The notes below the pieces were generated by a model, which saw only the letters and a program-made list of their open reading frames with translations, had not been told where the DNA came from and ran no database searches. The translations under genes and the position numbers were made by a program. Shown piece by piece: positions 16,536 through 24,654 of a stretch of 25,179 nucleotides of DNA; position 1 is the stretch's first letter; each line of letters begins with the position of its first letter. The DNA comes from Candidatus Dadabacteria bacterium (lineage in GTDB: Bacteria; Desulfobacterota_D; UBA1144; Nemesobacterales; UBA2774), in contig JAHKKQ010000011.1 of the NCBI GenBank assembly GCA_020027805.1, positions 1 to 25,179 of the forward strand. The letters run 5' to 3'.

Positions 16536-17150
16536 TTATTCGAATATCACAATAAATTCTTCGTACCCTTCCTTCTTAAGATCCTCTTTCGGTATGAAGC
16601 GGAGCGATGCGGAGTTAATGCAGTACCTCAAGCCTGTCGGGGCCGGACCGTCGTCGAAGACATGCCCGAGATGGGAATCGCCTGCCTTGCTCCTGGCCTC
16701 GATCCTCGTTACGATGAGGCTGCTATCCTTAACTTCAACAATATTTTCCGAAACGACAGGCTTCGTGAAGCTCGGCCACCCGGTACCTGAGTCGAACTTA
16801 TCCTTCGAACTGAAGAGCGGCTCGCCCGATACTATATCGACGTATATACCGTCCTTGTGGTTGTTCCAGTATTCGTTATTGAACGGGCTCTCCGTTCCGC
16901 TTTCCTGTGTGACTTGATATTGCATCGGAGTGAGCTTCTTTTTTAATTCTTCTTTGGAAGGCTTTACGAAGCCGTCACCGGTATTTCCCGAGTTGCCGGT
17001 TTGATCATCGGTACCGTTATTGGCCGCGATGGCACTCCCGGTCCCGACACGGCTCTCCTCTACGCGCATAATCCTGTCAATGTCGAGCCAGTTGAGTGCG
17101 GCGAATACCGCAACGATTACCGCTACTGCTATTACCGTCATTTTAATCAT
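16536..17150 (-). CDS. msrB: Peptide-methionine (R)-S-oxide reductase, membrane-anchored
   Basis: A 204-residue enzyme that reduces methionine-R-sulfoxide in proteins. Residues 5-22 form a hydrophobic anchor, then a low-complexity Gly/Asn/Thr linker (35-60) leads to the MsrB domain (68-204): LTPMQYQVTQ, FDSGTGWPSF (W125), SHLGHVFDDGP (H160, H163) and the catalytic RYCINSASLRF (C177). The zinc-binding CxxC pairs of many MsrBs are absent (SGEPLF instead of CGxPLF) and C177 is the only cysteine, so no resolving cysteine is present. The anchor points to repair of envelope proteins. The ATG at 17150 follows GGAGAGGG; the frame runs open to 17231 but that would bury the anchor. Site 4, an ECF-like promoter, lies 42 bases upstream. 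Confidence 0.93.
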   Translation of the reverse strand: MIKMTVIAVAVIVAVFAALNWLDIDRIMRVEESRVGTGSAIAANNGTDDQTGNSGNTGDGFVKPSKEELKKKLTPMQYQVTQESGTESPFNNEYWNNHKDGIYVDIVSGEPLFSSKDKFDSGTGWPSFTKPVVSENIVEVKDSSLIVTRIEARSKAGDSHLGHVFDDGPAPTGLRYCINSASLRFIPKEDLKKEGYEEFIVIFE

Positions 17151-17191
17151 TTCATTACCCTCTCCATATTGGTTTATACATCTTAACCTAT

Positions 17192-17220
17192 CTATACGGA
17201 AAACGTGCGCGTTTGGATCT
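17192..17220 (-). promoter_or_regulatory. ECF-sigma-like promoter, site 4 (msrB-gluconolactonase)
   Basis: Minus strand reads AGATCC (17215-17220), 16 bases, CGTATAG (17192-17198), 41 bases before the msrB start. It fits the shared pattern and lies in the only sizeable gap (17151-17255) between the two long gene runs. Confidence 0.55.
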
Positions 17221-17255
17221 CCGATCAGCACTATGAATTTCCGGAAGAATGAGAG

Positions 17256-17894
17256 CTATATTTTTCCGGATACGGTTTTCGGAGAAAGCTTTCCCGTGAG
17301 CGTATAGAACGGCAGGAGCAGAGCATAGACGACCAGGAGTATCTCGACGCTCCAGAAGCATACGAGCATTGTTATCGTCGCGATTATCGGGATTATCAGG
17401 AACCTGAATTTGACGGAGTCCGCATATTCGCGGGTTACGTAGTCTGCCATGAGGTCCGGTTTGGAGGTCGCATAAATCCACTGAAAGTAGAGCGCCCATC
17501 CTATGAGCGTAAGGTTTGCGCCGAAGAACAGCGGGGCTATCTGCGTCTGGCCGAACGAGTTAATCAGGCTCGTGGAGAACGGGAGGAGGGAGACGAACAT
17601 GAAGAAAAGGATATTGAGCCAGAGCAGCACCCTGTCGGAGTGTCGTATCGAGTGATACATGTAATGATGAGCCACCCAGTATATACCGAGTCCGATGAAG
17701 CTTACGATATATGATAGGAACTTGGGCCACATCTCGAAGAGCGCGGGGGCGAGCTGGATATTCGACGCATGCTGCGGCAGGTCCGAGGTCTTGAGCTCGA
17801 ATATGAGGAGCGTCATGACGATCGCGAATATGCCGTCGCTCAGCGCCTCGATTCTGTTTTTGCCTAATTCAAAGGGTTTGGCCTGGGTATTCAT
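17256..17894 (-). CDS. TMEM175-family potassium channel-like membrane protein
   Basis: A 212-residue membrane protein with about six transmembrane segments. It opens with RIEALSDGIFAIVMTLLIFEL, the family signature [RK]-x3-[FL]-S-D-G-[IV]-F-A-I in the pore-lining first helix. Other segments include FLSYIVSFIGLGIYWVAHHYMY, LLWLNILFFMFVSLLPF, IAPLFFGANLTLIGWALY and two near the C-terminus. Bacterial TMEM175 proteins are tetrameric leak potassium channels of about this length. GGGAAGGAG precedes the ATG. It lies 80 bases after the nucleotidyltransferase gene and is the last gene of the glucose dehydrogenase run. Its link with that run is unclear. Confidence 0.88.
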   Translation of the reverse strand: MNTQAKPFELGKNRIEALSDGIFAIVMTLLIFELKTSDLPQHASNIQLAPALFEMWPKFLSYIVSFIGLGIYWVAHHYMYHSIRHSDRVLLWLNILFFMFVSLLPFSTSLINSFGQTQIAPLFFGANLTLIGWALYFQWIYATSKPDLMADYVTREYADSVKFRFLIIPIIATITMLVCFWSVEILLVVYALLLPFYTLTGKLSPKTVSGKI

Positions 17895-17974
17895 GGGTAT
17901 TACTCCTTCCCTTAAACGCGCAGTTCTGCGGGCATAAATATTATTCTTTCCATGCTGCGCTTGAGGGGGCTCGG

Positions 17975-18982
17975 CTACGCGATCTTACGGACGAGGTCCC
18001 CTTTCTTGAGGTTCCATTCGGTCTTAACGCCTATATTCTCGAGTGTCGAAAGCACGCGTCCGGGCTCACCGAGGTCGCTCCACTGAACGTCTCTTACAGC
18101 GAACGCCAGGAGGCTCTCGGTGGAGACCTCGAGGACCCTTTGCGAGAAGTTGGCCGGGGTCAGTTTTTCATACACGTAATCGATCGCGTCGCTCTCTCCG
18201 GGGGCGCCTATCATGTCGGACGCTCCAATGAAGTCGTGATAGAGAGTGGGAATAGACCCGCGTATCATTCCCAGGAAAGCGGAAACTTTTCCCGTCATAA
18301 CGAAGCTGTTCCAGAGACAGCCTTTATCGAGAAGCTCGGCCGCTCTGGCTTTGTCGGGTTTTTCCCAGAAGCGCTTGACTGGCATCAGGGAGCCCGGGCC
18401 TGAGTCCCCGGCTTGAGGGTAGGGCTCGATCCAGCCGTATTCCGTTTCTGCCGAGCCCGGCATAATTCCCAGGAGCGCGATCATTCCCGGCTGCCGTTCG
18501 ACACCTTCAAAAACAGCTTCGACCTGCTTCATGAATATCCCGTCATCCGACAGGTAATGGTCGGACGGGAAGAACGTGACGGACGCTTCAGGATCGACCT
18601 TAGCTATCCGGAGCAGACTGTATAAGATTGCCGGGGCCGTGCCGAGGTTGGCGGGCTGTTCCGCGAACCGGCTCCGGTCGAATCTATCGTAGAGATAGTT
18701 ATAAAACCTTTCGTGGGTCCTTGTTACGGACAGGAGTATGTTGTTCCGGGGAATTTCCATCTCGACGCGTTTCACGGTCCTTTCGAGAAGGGACTCATCA
18801 CCCAGGATACGGCAGAATTGCTTCGGCCTCTCATCGCCCGATATTATTCTGGTTAAGGAGCGGAGCCGAGTGCCGTCGCCTCCGGCCAAAATAACCCCCC
18901 ACCTATGAAGCTCGGATTCTTCTCTGATGTCTTTTTCGACCTCAATCCCGATTCTATGGGTATTCCTGGAGTGTTTTCTCAT
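17975..18982 (-). CDS. Sugar-1-phosphate nucleotidyltransferase (mannose-1-phosphate guanylyltransferase-like)
   Basis: A 335-residue cytoplasmic enzyme that would transfer a nucleotide from NTP to a hexose 1-phosphate. The pyrophosphorylase signature WGVILAGGDGTRLRSLT and RPKQFC, the LLSVTRTHE strand, LGTAPAILYSLL, the Mg-binding FFPSDHYL and the product loop TEYGWIEP are all present, and KRFWEKPDKARA follows. These match the ManC/AlgA nucleotidyltransferase domain; the C-terminal isomerase (cupin) domain of bifunctional enzymes is absent. The start at 18982 has AAGGA upstream; an extension to 19033 would overlap the preceding gene by 13 bases. It follows the SMP-30 gene by 38 bases. GDP-mannose supply for envelope glycans is a plausible role, but nothing here names the acceptor. 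Confidence 0.88.
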   Translation of the reverse strand: MRKHSRNTHRIGIEVEKDIREESELHRWGVILAGGDGTRLRSLTRIISGDERPKQFCRILGDESLLERTVKRVEMEIPRNNILLSVTRTHERFYNYLYDRFDRSRFAEQPANLGTAPAILYSLLRIAKVDPEASVTFFPSDHYLSDDGIFMKQVEAVFEGVERQPGMIALLGIMPGSAETEYGWIEPYPQAGDSGPGSLMPVKRFWEKPDKARAAELLDKGCLWNSFVMTGKVSAFLGMIRGSIPTLYHDFIGASDMIGAPGESDAIDYVYEKLTPANFSQRVLEVSTESLLAFAVRDVQWSDLGEPGRVLSTLENIGVKTEWNLKKGDLVRKIA

Positions 18983-19020
18983 GTGTATATCCTTATGGTC
19001 CGGTTTCTTTTTTTGCCTAA

Positions 19021-20658
19021 TTATAATGCACATTTGCCCCCCTGTATGCCGAGGCGCATCATATAGAGCCCGCTCCGGGCGCAGAGAAAGAGTGTTTTTC
19101 CGTCCTCTCCTCCCCAGGCCATGTTATGTACGTGTTTGGGAGCGATAATGGTCCCTATATGCTTTCCTCCGGCTGAAATCACCCAGAGCCCGCCGGGGCC
19201 CGAGACATAGAGGTTCCCCCTGGAATCGACCTTTACACCGTCTATCGAGTCCTCGCCCGGAGCGCCGGTCATATCGAAGAACCTTTCTCCATCCGACAGT
19301 GTGCCGTCTTCCATAACATCATATCGCATCACGACCTTGTTTTCGGGGTCCCAGTTGCCTACGTATAGGTACTTTTCATCGGGCGAGAATGCTATTCCGT
19401 TCGGTCCCTTTAACTCCTTGTTCAATAAGACGATTTCACCGCCGGGAGAGATTCGATATACGCCGCTCCATGGTATCTCTTTACGAGAGTCGTTCTCAAA
19501 CATCGGCAATCCGAAGGGCGGGTCCGTGAAATATACAGAGCCGTCGGACTTGTAAACGAGGTCGTTCGGGCTGTTGAGCCTCTTGCCCTCGTAGCTCTCG
19601 GCAAGCACTGTGACCGTTCCGTCCTTTTCGATTCTCGAAACCCTGTGGTTTCCGTGCTCGTCTATGGTGAGCCTGCCTTCTTTATCGAGAGCGAGGCCGT
19701 TCGATCCGGGCTGCTTATATTCGGCTATGTCGGATCCGGAATACCCGCTCGGCTGACGGAATATGGACAGTTCTCCGTCATTCGAGTATTTATAGATAAT
19801 ATTGCTGTTAGGGTCGCTGAAGAGGAGGTATTCTCCATCGTTTACCCAGACGGGGCCTTCGGTGAATTTAAACCCTTCTGCGAGCTTGAATATTTTCGGG
19901 TTGGGACCGGCTATCGCGTCCATGGCGGGATCGAGCCTTATAACCTCTACATTCACCTCGGAGGGCGTCAATGCTATCGGCGCCTCGCTCCCCTCGTAGA
20001 ACTCGAGCTTCGCCTCCCTCATCCATATAAAATTAGTCGGGGGATTGGAAATCGGGCCGTTCATCCCGAAGACCGCGAGCTGAATGGTCTCTCCCGGCTT
20101 CACGTCGCGCCCTATTACGAGCCTGTTGGCCGTGTTCCATCCCGCTATAACCGAGCCGCCCTCCTGACCGAGGTAGCGCGCGATCTCGCCGTTTACCCAG
20201 ACCTCGGCGTAGTCGTCTATCGCTGTTTCGAATACCACTGTCGAGCCCGTGGTAGCAAAACCATCGACGCTTTCGGGGACCGTTACCCTGATCCGGTACC
20301 AGTTAAAACATATCCTTCCCGTCGAGCGGCGCTTGTTCAGCGTCCCGGGCGCGATCTTCTCCCATTTCGAGTCGTCGTAATCGGACGCGCCCGCTTTAGG
20401 CGTGTAGTCGTATGTTTTTACGGGCTCTCCCGTGGGCTGACCGTCTGCGCCGGGGCCTTTGAAATCGACCTCGGTTATCTCGACGTCGCTGTAGAGCCAC
20501 TGCCCTTTTACAAGCTCCACGCCTTCCCTGGTCGAGAGGTCGATGACGGCGGCAGGCTTTCCGTTTGGAACATCGACAGGCTCTAAACCGTGGGCCACGA
20601 GTGCCGAGACGATGGATAAGAGGAATACGGCCGTATATATGATGGATTCGAGTCTCAT
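19021..20658 (-). CDS. Exported two-domain protein: sugar-binding-like jelly roll plus SMP-30/gluconolactonase
   Basis: A 545-residue protein with a Sec signal peptide (IIYTAVFLLSIVSALVAHG). Residues about 30-235 resemble the galactose-binding-like beta domain of GH2-type proteins (WYRIRVTVPE, VFETAIDDYAEVWVNGE, NRLVIGRDVKPGETIQLAVFGMNG). Residues about 255-540 form an SMP-30 propeller with FKFTEGPVWVNDGEYLLFSD, GSNGLALD, RLNSPNDLVYKSDGSVYFTDP and GPNGIAFSPDEKYLYVGN, retaining the metal ligands. It is a paralog of the protein at 15472. It overlaps the HbpS gene by 4 bases (ATGA), so translational coupling is likely; AGGAG precedes the start. The N-terminal domain probably targets it to a carbohydrate or sets substrate choice; the lactone substrate is unknown. 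Confidence 0.88.
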   Translation of the reverse strand: MRLESIIYTAVFLLSIVSALVAHGLEPVDVPNGKPAAVIDLSTREGVELVKGQWLYSDVEITEVDFKGPGADGQPTGEPVKTYDYTPKAGASDYDDSKWEKIAPGTLNKRRSTGRICFNWYRIRVTVPESVDGFATTGSTVVFETAIDDYAEVWVNGEIARYLGQEGGSVIAGWNTANRLVIGRDVKPGETIQLAVFGMNGPISNPPTNFIWMREAKLEFYEGSEAPIALTPSEVNVEVIRLDPAMDAIAGPNPKIFKLAEGFKFTEGPVWVNDGEYLLFSDPNSNIIYKYSNDGELSIFRQPSGYSGSDIAEYKQPGSNGLALDKEGRLTIDEHGNHRVSRIEKDGTVTVLAESYEGKRLNSPNDLVYKSDGSVYFTDPPFGLPMFENDSRKEIPWSGVYRISPGGEIVLLNKELKGPNGIAFSPDEKYLYVGNWDPENKVVMRYDVMEDGTLSDGERFFDMTGAPGEDSIDGVKVDSRGNLYVSGPGGLWVISAGGKHIGTIIAPKHVHNMAWGGEDGKTLFLCARSGLYMMRLGIQGGKCAL

Positions 20659-21152
20659 TGTTTTTCTCCTGAAGTTTCGGTTTCACTCACAGCGGAAGCC
20701 CCGACGATTGCAATCTCTTCATCCTCCTGCGGGGTATTCCCGCTCACGCCGATCGCTCCCGCAACCTTCCCGTCTATGATTATGGGTATGCCCCCCTGAA
20801 GCGGCGTCGCACCCGGCAGCGCAAGCGCTGCGACTCGGCCTTCCCGTATCTGGTCCTCGAATACCTTGCTCGGCCTCCTGAATATCGCAGCTGTGCGGGC
20901 CTTTCCTATTCCCACTTCGACGCTTGCCACCTGGGTATCGTCGAGGCGCTCGAGGAGTATCAGCTGACCGCCGTCGTCGACGACCGCAATCACCACCGTC
21001 GCACCCCTCCTTGCGGCCTCTTTCTCCGCGGCCTCGACAGCCTTCTTCGCGGCGCTCAGGGTGAGTACCGGTTTTACAGGGGTCTCCGTTTCGGCTGCGA
21101 GCGCTGCGGGCACCGCCAGAACTAAAAGAAGAATGGATATTATTTTTTTCAT
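20655..21152 (-). CDS. Exported GlcG/HbpS family heme-binding-like protein
   Basis: A 165-residue protein with a Sec signal peptide (KKIISILLLVLAVPAALA). The mature part is one GlcG/HbpS (DUF336) domain: LTLSAAKKAVEAAEKEA, VVIAVVDDGGQLILLERLD, GKARTAAIFRRPS, then the glycine-rich TPLQGGIPIIIDGKVAGAIGVSGNTPQEDEEIA. HbpS of Streptomyces binds heme and senses redox stress; other members have unknown roles, so heme binding here is inference. It lies 18 bases after a second HbpS domain (21171), a likely tandem duplication, and overlaps the next gene by 4 bases. Confidence 0.9.
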   Translation of the reverse strand: MKKIISILLLVLAVPAALAAETETPVKPVLTLSAAKKAVEAAEKEAARRGATVVIAVVDDGGQLILLERLDDTQVASVEVGIGKARTAAIFRRPSKVFEDQIREGRVAALALPGATPLQGGIPIIIDGKVAGAIGVSGNTPQEDEEIAIVGASAVSETETSGEKQ

Positions 21153-21170
21153 TTTCGTTTTCTCTCCGGA

Positions 21171-22031
21171 TTAACTGACCTTGACTACGTAATAGAGAAC
21201 AGGCCCTTTCACGTCCTTAAACCAGTGAGGGACTCCGGCCGGTATGATTATCACGTCGCCGGGCTTGATCTCGCGGGGCTCACCGCCTGAAATCTCTCTT
21301 CCGCGTATCTCGTCAGGGGCCGCCGTCTTCCCTTCAACGACCGTTCCGCCCGTAACGAGGGTCGCCGAGCCTTCGAGGACGTAGACGATGTCGGTATCTT
21401 TCGTGTGGACCTCAGCGACGCCCGGCCCGGTCCTGCGGCTCGCGTGCACTTTGTAGTTCGCGACCTCCGTAAGCGGCATGCCCTTGGCGAATGCGGCCGA
21501 GACCTTACCGCTGTCGATGTATGTGACAGGAGCGGCACTCATATCCGCGGACGGACTCTCCATTAACGCGCTCGCGCCTGCGATTGCGAGCTCTTCGTCC
21601 TGCTGTGCGCTCGCCGCGCCGCTCACTCCTACGGCCCCCACAATCTCCCCGTCGACGACTAAAGGCACTCCGCCCTGGAGAGGGGTGAAGTCCTGAAGGG
21701 CGACCATGCTGGTACGCCCGTTCTTTATCACGTCTTCAAAGAACTTGGTCGGCTTTTTAAATAGCGCCGCCGTTTTGGCTTTGCCGATGGAAATGTTCGC
21801 GCCCGCCGCGAATGTCCCGTCGATGCGCTCGAGCGCCATGAGGTTCCCGCCGTCATCCACCACGGCTATCACGCCGCCGGGGGCGTTAAGCTTTTCGGCT
21901 TCCGCCATAGCGCCCGTGATCACGGTATTCGCGCCTTCGAGAGTGAGTGATTTCTTCTCTGCTACCTGCGCGGCCGCTGATACTGCGCACGAAATAAACA
22001 GTATTGCTAATACCAGTTCGATAATTTTCAT
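21171..22031 (-). CDS. Exported HbpS-cupin fusion protein
   Basis: A 286-residue exported protein. A Sec signal peptide (ELVLAILFISCAVSAAA) is followed by a GlcG/HbpS domain (about 25-165; VIAVVDDGGNLMALERIDG, GKAKTAALFKKP, TPLQGGVPLVVDGEIVGAVGVSG) and a C-terminal cupin (about 190-286). The cupin shows VAEVHTKDTDIVYVLEGSATLVTGG and GDVIIIPAGVPHWF, including His residues at the usual metal positions (EVHTKDTD and PHW). The start at 22031 has GGGAGGGA upstream; the open frame to 22115 would place a polar leader before the signal peptide. It sits between a DM13-like gene and the single-domain HbpS gene. The fusion suggests that a heme- or redox-binding domain is coupled to a metal-dependent or ligand-binding cupin; the reaction is unknown. 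Confidence 0.9.
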   Translation of the reverse strand: MKIIELVLAILFISCAVSAAAQVAEKKSLTLEGANTVITGAMAEAEKLNAPGGVIAVVDDGGNLMALERIDGTFAAGANISIGKAKTAALFKKPTKFFEDVIKNGRTSMVALQDFTPLQGGVPLVVDGEIVGAVGVSGAASAQQDEELAIAGASALMESPSADMSAAPVTYIDSGKVSAAFAKGMPLTEVANYKVHASRRTGPGVAEVHTKDTDIVYVLEGSATLVTGGTVVEGKTAAPDEIRGREISGGEPREIKPGDVIIIPAGVPHWFKDVKGPVLYYVVKVS

Positions 22032-22064
22032 TATTGATCCCTCCCGGAATTTATTGACTCCAGC

Positions 22065-22102
22065 CGGCCGGCCTGTCTCTTTGTGTGAAACATCGCCGGC
22101 CG
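22065..22102. other. GC-rich hairpin in the operon spacer
   Basis: CGGCCGGC (22065-22072) and GCCGGCCG (22095-22102) form an 8-bp perfect stem with a 22-base loop, inside the 93-base gap between the DM13-like and HbpS-cupin genes. The 10-mer GCCGGCCGGC (22063-22072) is itself a palindrome. It may set differential expression or RNA stability within the operon. There is no T-run, so a terminator is unlikely. Confidence 0.35.
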
Positions 22103-22124
22103 CCGTATCATTCAATCTGCTTCG

Positions 22125-22538
22125 TCAATTCATTGCCATGTCGAAAGACGTTTCGCCGAGGAGCGTCTCCGCATAGGCACACCAGATTTGTACCTTCGAT
22201 ACGTCGGGCACGTAGGACGGCAGGGTGATTGTCGTGTTTACCTTGTCGCCCTTGATCGGAAGACGCTGAAGGAGGTAGACGTTTCCTTTAGAATCGACTA
22301 CCTGCCAATGCGGGTCCGGCGTCTGGGGCACTACAAAATCGTCGGACAACGTCAGGACGGTTTTCCCCCCGTCGGTTGTCATCGTTACGGTGCCGCCGTT
22401 TACCTTGGCGCCCGTGAACGGCTGCGACGTCATCGAATCCGCCGCGAAGCCGACTGCGGTTACGGTTACCAGCGCGAGAAACATAACCGCCGAAACTACA
22501 ACTGGTTTAATACTCATCGACTTAAACAAATTAAGCAT
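22125..22538 (-). CDS. Secreted DM13-like protein
   Basis: A 137-residue protein with a Sec signal peptide (residues about 11-33, ending VGFAADS). The mature domain runs FTGAKVNGGTVTMTTDGGKTVLTLSDDF, TPDPHWQVVDSKGNVYLLQRLP, ITLPSYVPDVSKVQIWCAYAETLLGETSF. The closing pattern I-W-C followed by G-x-[TA] resembles VTIWCKRFGVNFGTAPL of the DM13 protein at 14796, and the strand order is similar, so I call it a DM13-type domain with moderate confidence. The conserved cysteine is its only one. GGAGG lies 6 bases before the ATG. It follows the aquaporin gene by 33 bases. Confidence 0.8.
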   Translation of the reverse strand: MLNLFKSMSIKPVVVSAVMFLALVTVTAVGFAADSMTSQPFTGAKVNGGTVTMTTDGGKTVLTLSDDFVVPQTPDPHWQVVDSKGNVYLLQRLPIKGDKVNTTITLPSYVPDVSKVQIWCAYAETLLGETSFDMAMN

Positions 22539-22571
22539 GTACTTCCTCCTGTGTTAGTGTTTTTAAATCTT

Positions 22572-23405
<834 letters not shown>

Positions 23406-23423
23406 GGTGTGGAGAATATGTTT

Positions 23424-24530
23424 TCAGCTTATCGGGGCCACTTCACAGAAGACTTTAATCGCGCCTTTTGCGTTCGTGAGGGTGCTCATCAACTCGTTAT
23501 AGTTATCGAGCCCCTTCACCTTGTGTGTCAGGAATTTAGCGAGAAGCCCCGGCCACTCGTGCTCCGCATGGGAGAGGTCTTTCACTCCCATCTCGAAGTA
23601 CTCGCGGTTGGCGTTAACCGTGCCCACGACTACCTTATTACCCAGAACGAATCCGAGGTTTATCATGTCGCACGGCACTTCGACCTTCCGGTCCCCTCCC
23701 GTAACGCTTGAAAGCACGAGGACGCCGTTCTTGCCGAGACAATTCATCGCCTCGAATACGATTGGAGAGAAGCCCGTCGCCTCGAATATCATGTCAAAAG
23801 GTCCGTGTTTCTCCGCCGCCTGCATAATGTTTATTTCATCTGTCGTGTGGTAGTGTGCCCCGATCTGTTCGATCAGGTCCGAGTTCAGGTACGGGGCTTT
23901 GGTCCTGCCGAATACATGCACCTGCATCCCTCTCAGCCTTAGGGACATAGCGGCGAGGAGGCCGATAGTACCCGCCCCGAGCACGGCCGCGCGTTTGGGA
24001 TGCCAGACGCGGAGGCGCCTCTGTATCTCGTAAGCCTGCGCAATGCCCTTTTCTATTACGCTCGTGGGTTCGAGGAGCACGCCGTATTCCTTCAAGCCCC
24101 TCGGGACTTTCACGAGATATTCCGGGTCCTCTACGTAATATTCGGTCAGGAACCCGTGGAGGAGATTTATTCCATGCTCAAAATAGTTGTCGTCGGTCGT
24201 CGTATCGTACTTGCCTATCTTGTCGTAAATACTTCCGCCGGGCCGCCTCACGGTAGCAGTGACGTAATCGCCGGGGACGAACTCCGTTACGTTCTTCCCG
24301 ACTTCTTCGATTATGCCGAAGCTCTCGTGCCCTATCACCAGAAAATTGCAACCCGACGGCGCGGCCCCGTACTCGGCGGCGTTTATCTCCTTATCGGTTC
24401 CGTCCACCCCGACGCGCAGCACCCTGACCAGAACTCCGCGGCCGTCAGGTATTTCGCTTATATTCGGCATCGGGAGCTCGGCAAGGTGTACGCTGCCCGG
24501 CTTACCCGGAATGACTGCTATCGCTTTCAT
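23424..24530 (-). CDS. Glucose 1-dehydrogenase-like zinc-containing MDR enzyme
   Basis: A 368-residue medium-chain dehydrogenase close to archaeal-type glucose dehydrogenases, which oxidise glucose to gluconolactone with NAD(P). The hallmark GVDGTDKEI gives Asp43 as catalytic zinc ligand (as in the Haloferax enzyme) instead of Cys. GHE provides H68 and E69, and LLEPTSV provides E154. The family's LHGFLTEYYVEDPEYLVKVP block and a Rossmann motif GAGTIGLLAAMSL (about 183-195) are present. The lobe that normally holds four structural-zinc cysteines reads RRPGGSIYDKIGKYD, with none. AGGGAGAG precedes the ATG at 24530, and an ECF-like promoter (24564-24592) lies just upstream. It heads the run with aquaporin, HbpS and SMP-30 genes, matching a glucose to lactone to gluconate path. 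Confidence 0.9.
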   Translation of the reverse strand: MKAIAVIPGKPGSVHLAELPMPNISEIPDGRGVLVRVLRVGVDGTDKEINAAEYGAAPSGCNFLVIGHESFGIIEEVGKNVTEFVPGDYVTATVRRPGGSIYDKIGKYDTTTDDNYFEHGINLLHGFLTEYYVEDPEYLVKVPRGLKEYGVLLEPTSVIEKGIAQAYEIQRRLRVWHPKRAAVLGAGTIGLLAAMSLRLRGMQVHVFGRTKAPYLNSDLIEQIGAHYHTTDEINIMQAAEKHGPFDMIFEATGFSPIVFEAMNCLGKNGVLVLSSVTGGDRKVEVPCDMINLGFVLGNKVVVGTVNANREYFEMGVKDLSHAEHEWPGLLAKFLTHKVKGLDNYNELMSTLTNAKGAIKVFCEVAPIS

Positions 24531-24563
24531 GACTCGGCTCTCCCTGGTACTGAAGTTGCCAAG

Positions 24564-24592
24564 TTAGACGAAGGGACTGCGGGGATGGATTT
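24564..24592 (-). promoter_or_regulatory. ECF-sigma-like promoter, site 5 (glucose dehydrogenase run)
   Basis: Minus strand reads AAATCC (24587-24592), 16 bases, CGTCTAA (24564-24570), 33 bases before the start codon. Both boxes and the following CTT are identical to site 3, while the spacers differ, which argues for shared function rather than duplication. Confidence 0.65.
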
Positions 24593-24611
24593 ACGGCATA
24601 GTTATACGAAT

Positions 24612-24629
24612 CCTGCCGTTAGCGGCGGG
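24612..24629. terminator. Hairpin between the LOG-family and glucose dehydrogenase genes
   Basis: CCTGCCG-TTAG-CGGCGGG forms a 7-bp stem with one G-U or mismatched pair, 26 bases past the LOG-family stop. No T-run follows. It could end transcription from the gene to the right before the ECF-like promoter. Confidence 0.3.
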
Positions 24630-24654
24630 CGGGTGGAGCAGGGCAGGGGGAGTC

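Noticed and set aside
17895..17974. CGTTTAA-like box upstream of the TMEM175 gene as a sixth ECF promoter
   Set aside because: There is no ATC[CT] element 16 bases upstream; the -35 region reads TATTTA.
19645..20586. Long plus-strand open frame (313 codons) antisense to the SMP-30 fusion gene
   Set aside because: It mirrors a well-supported gene, its product is Arg/Tyr/Val-rich with no domain, and no ribosome site precedes it. Long antisense frames are common opposite GC-rich genes.
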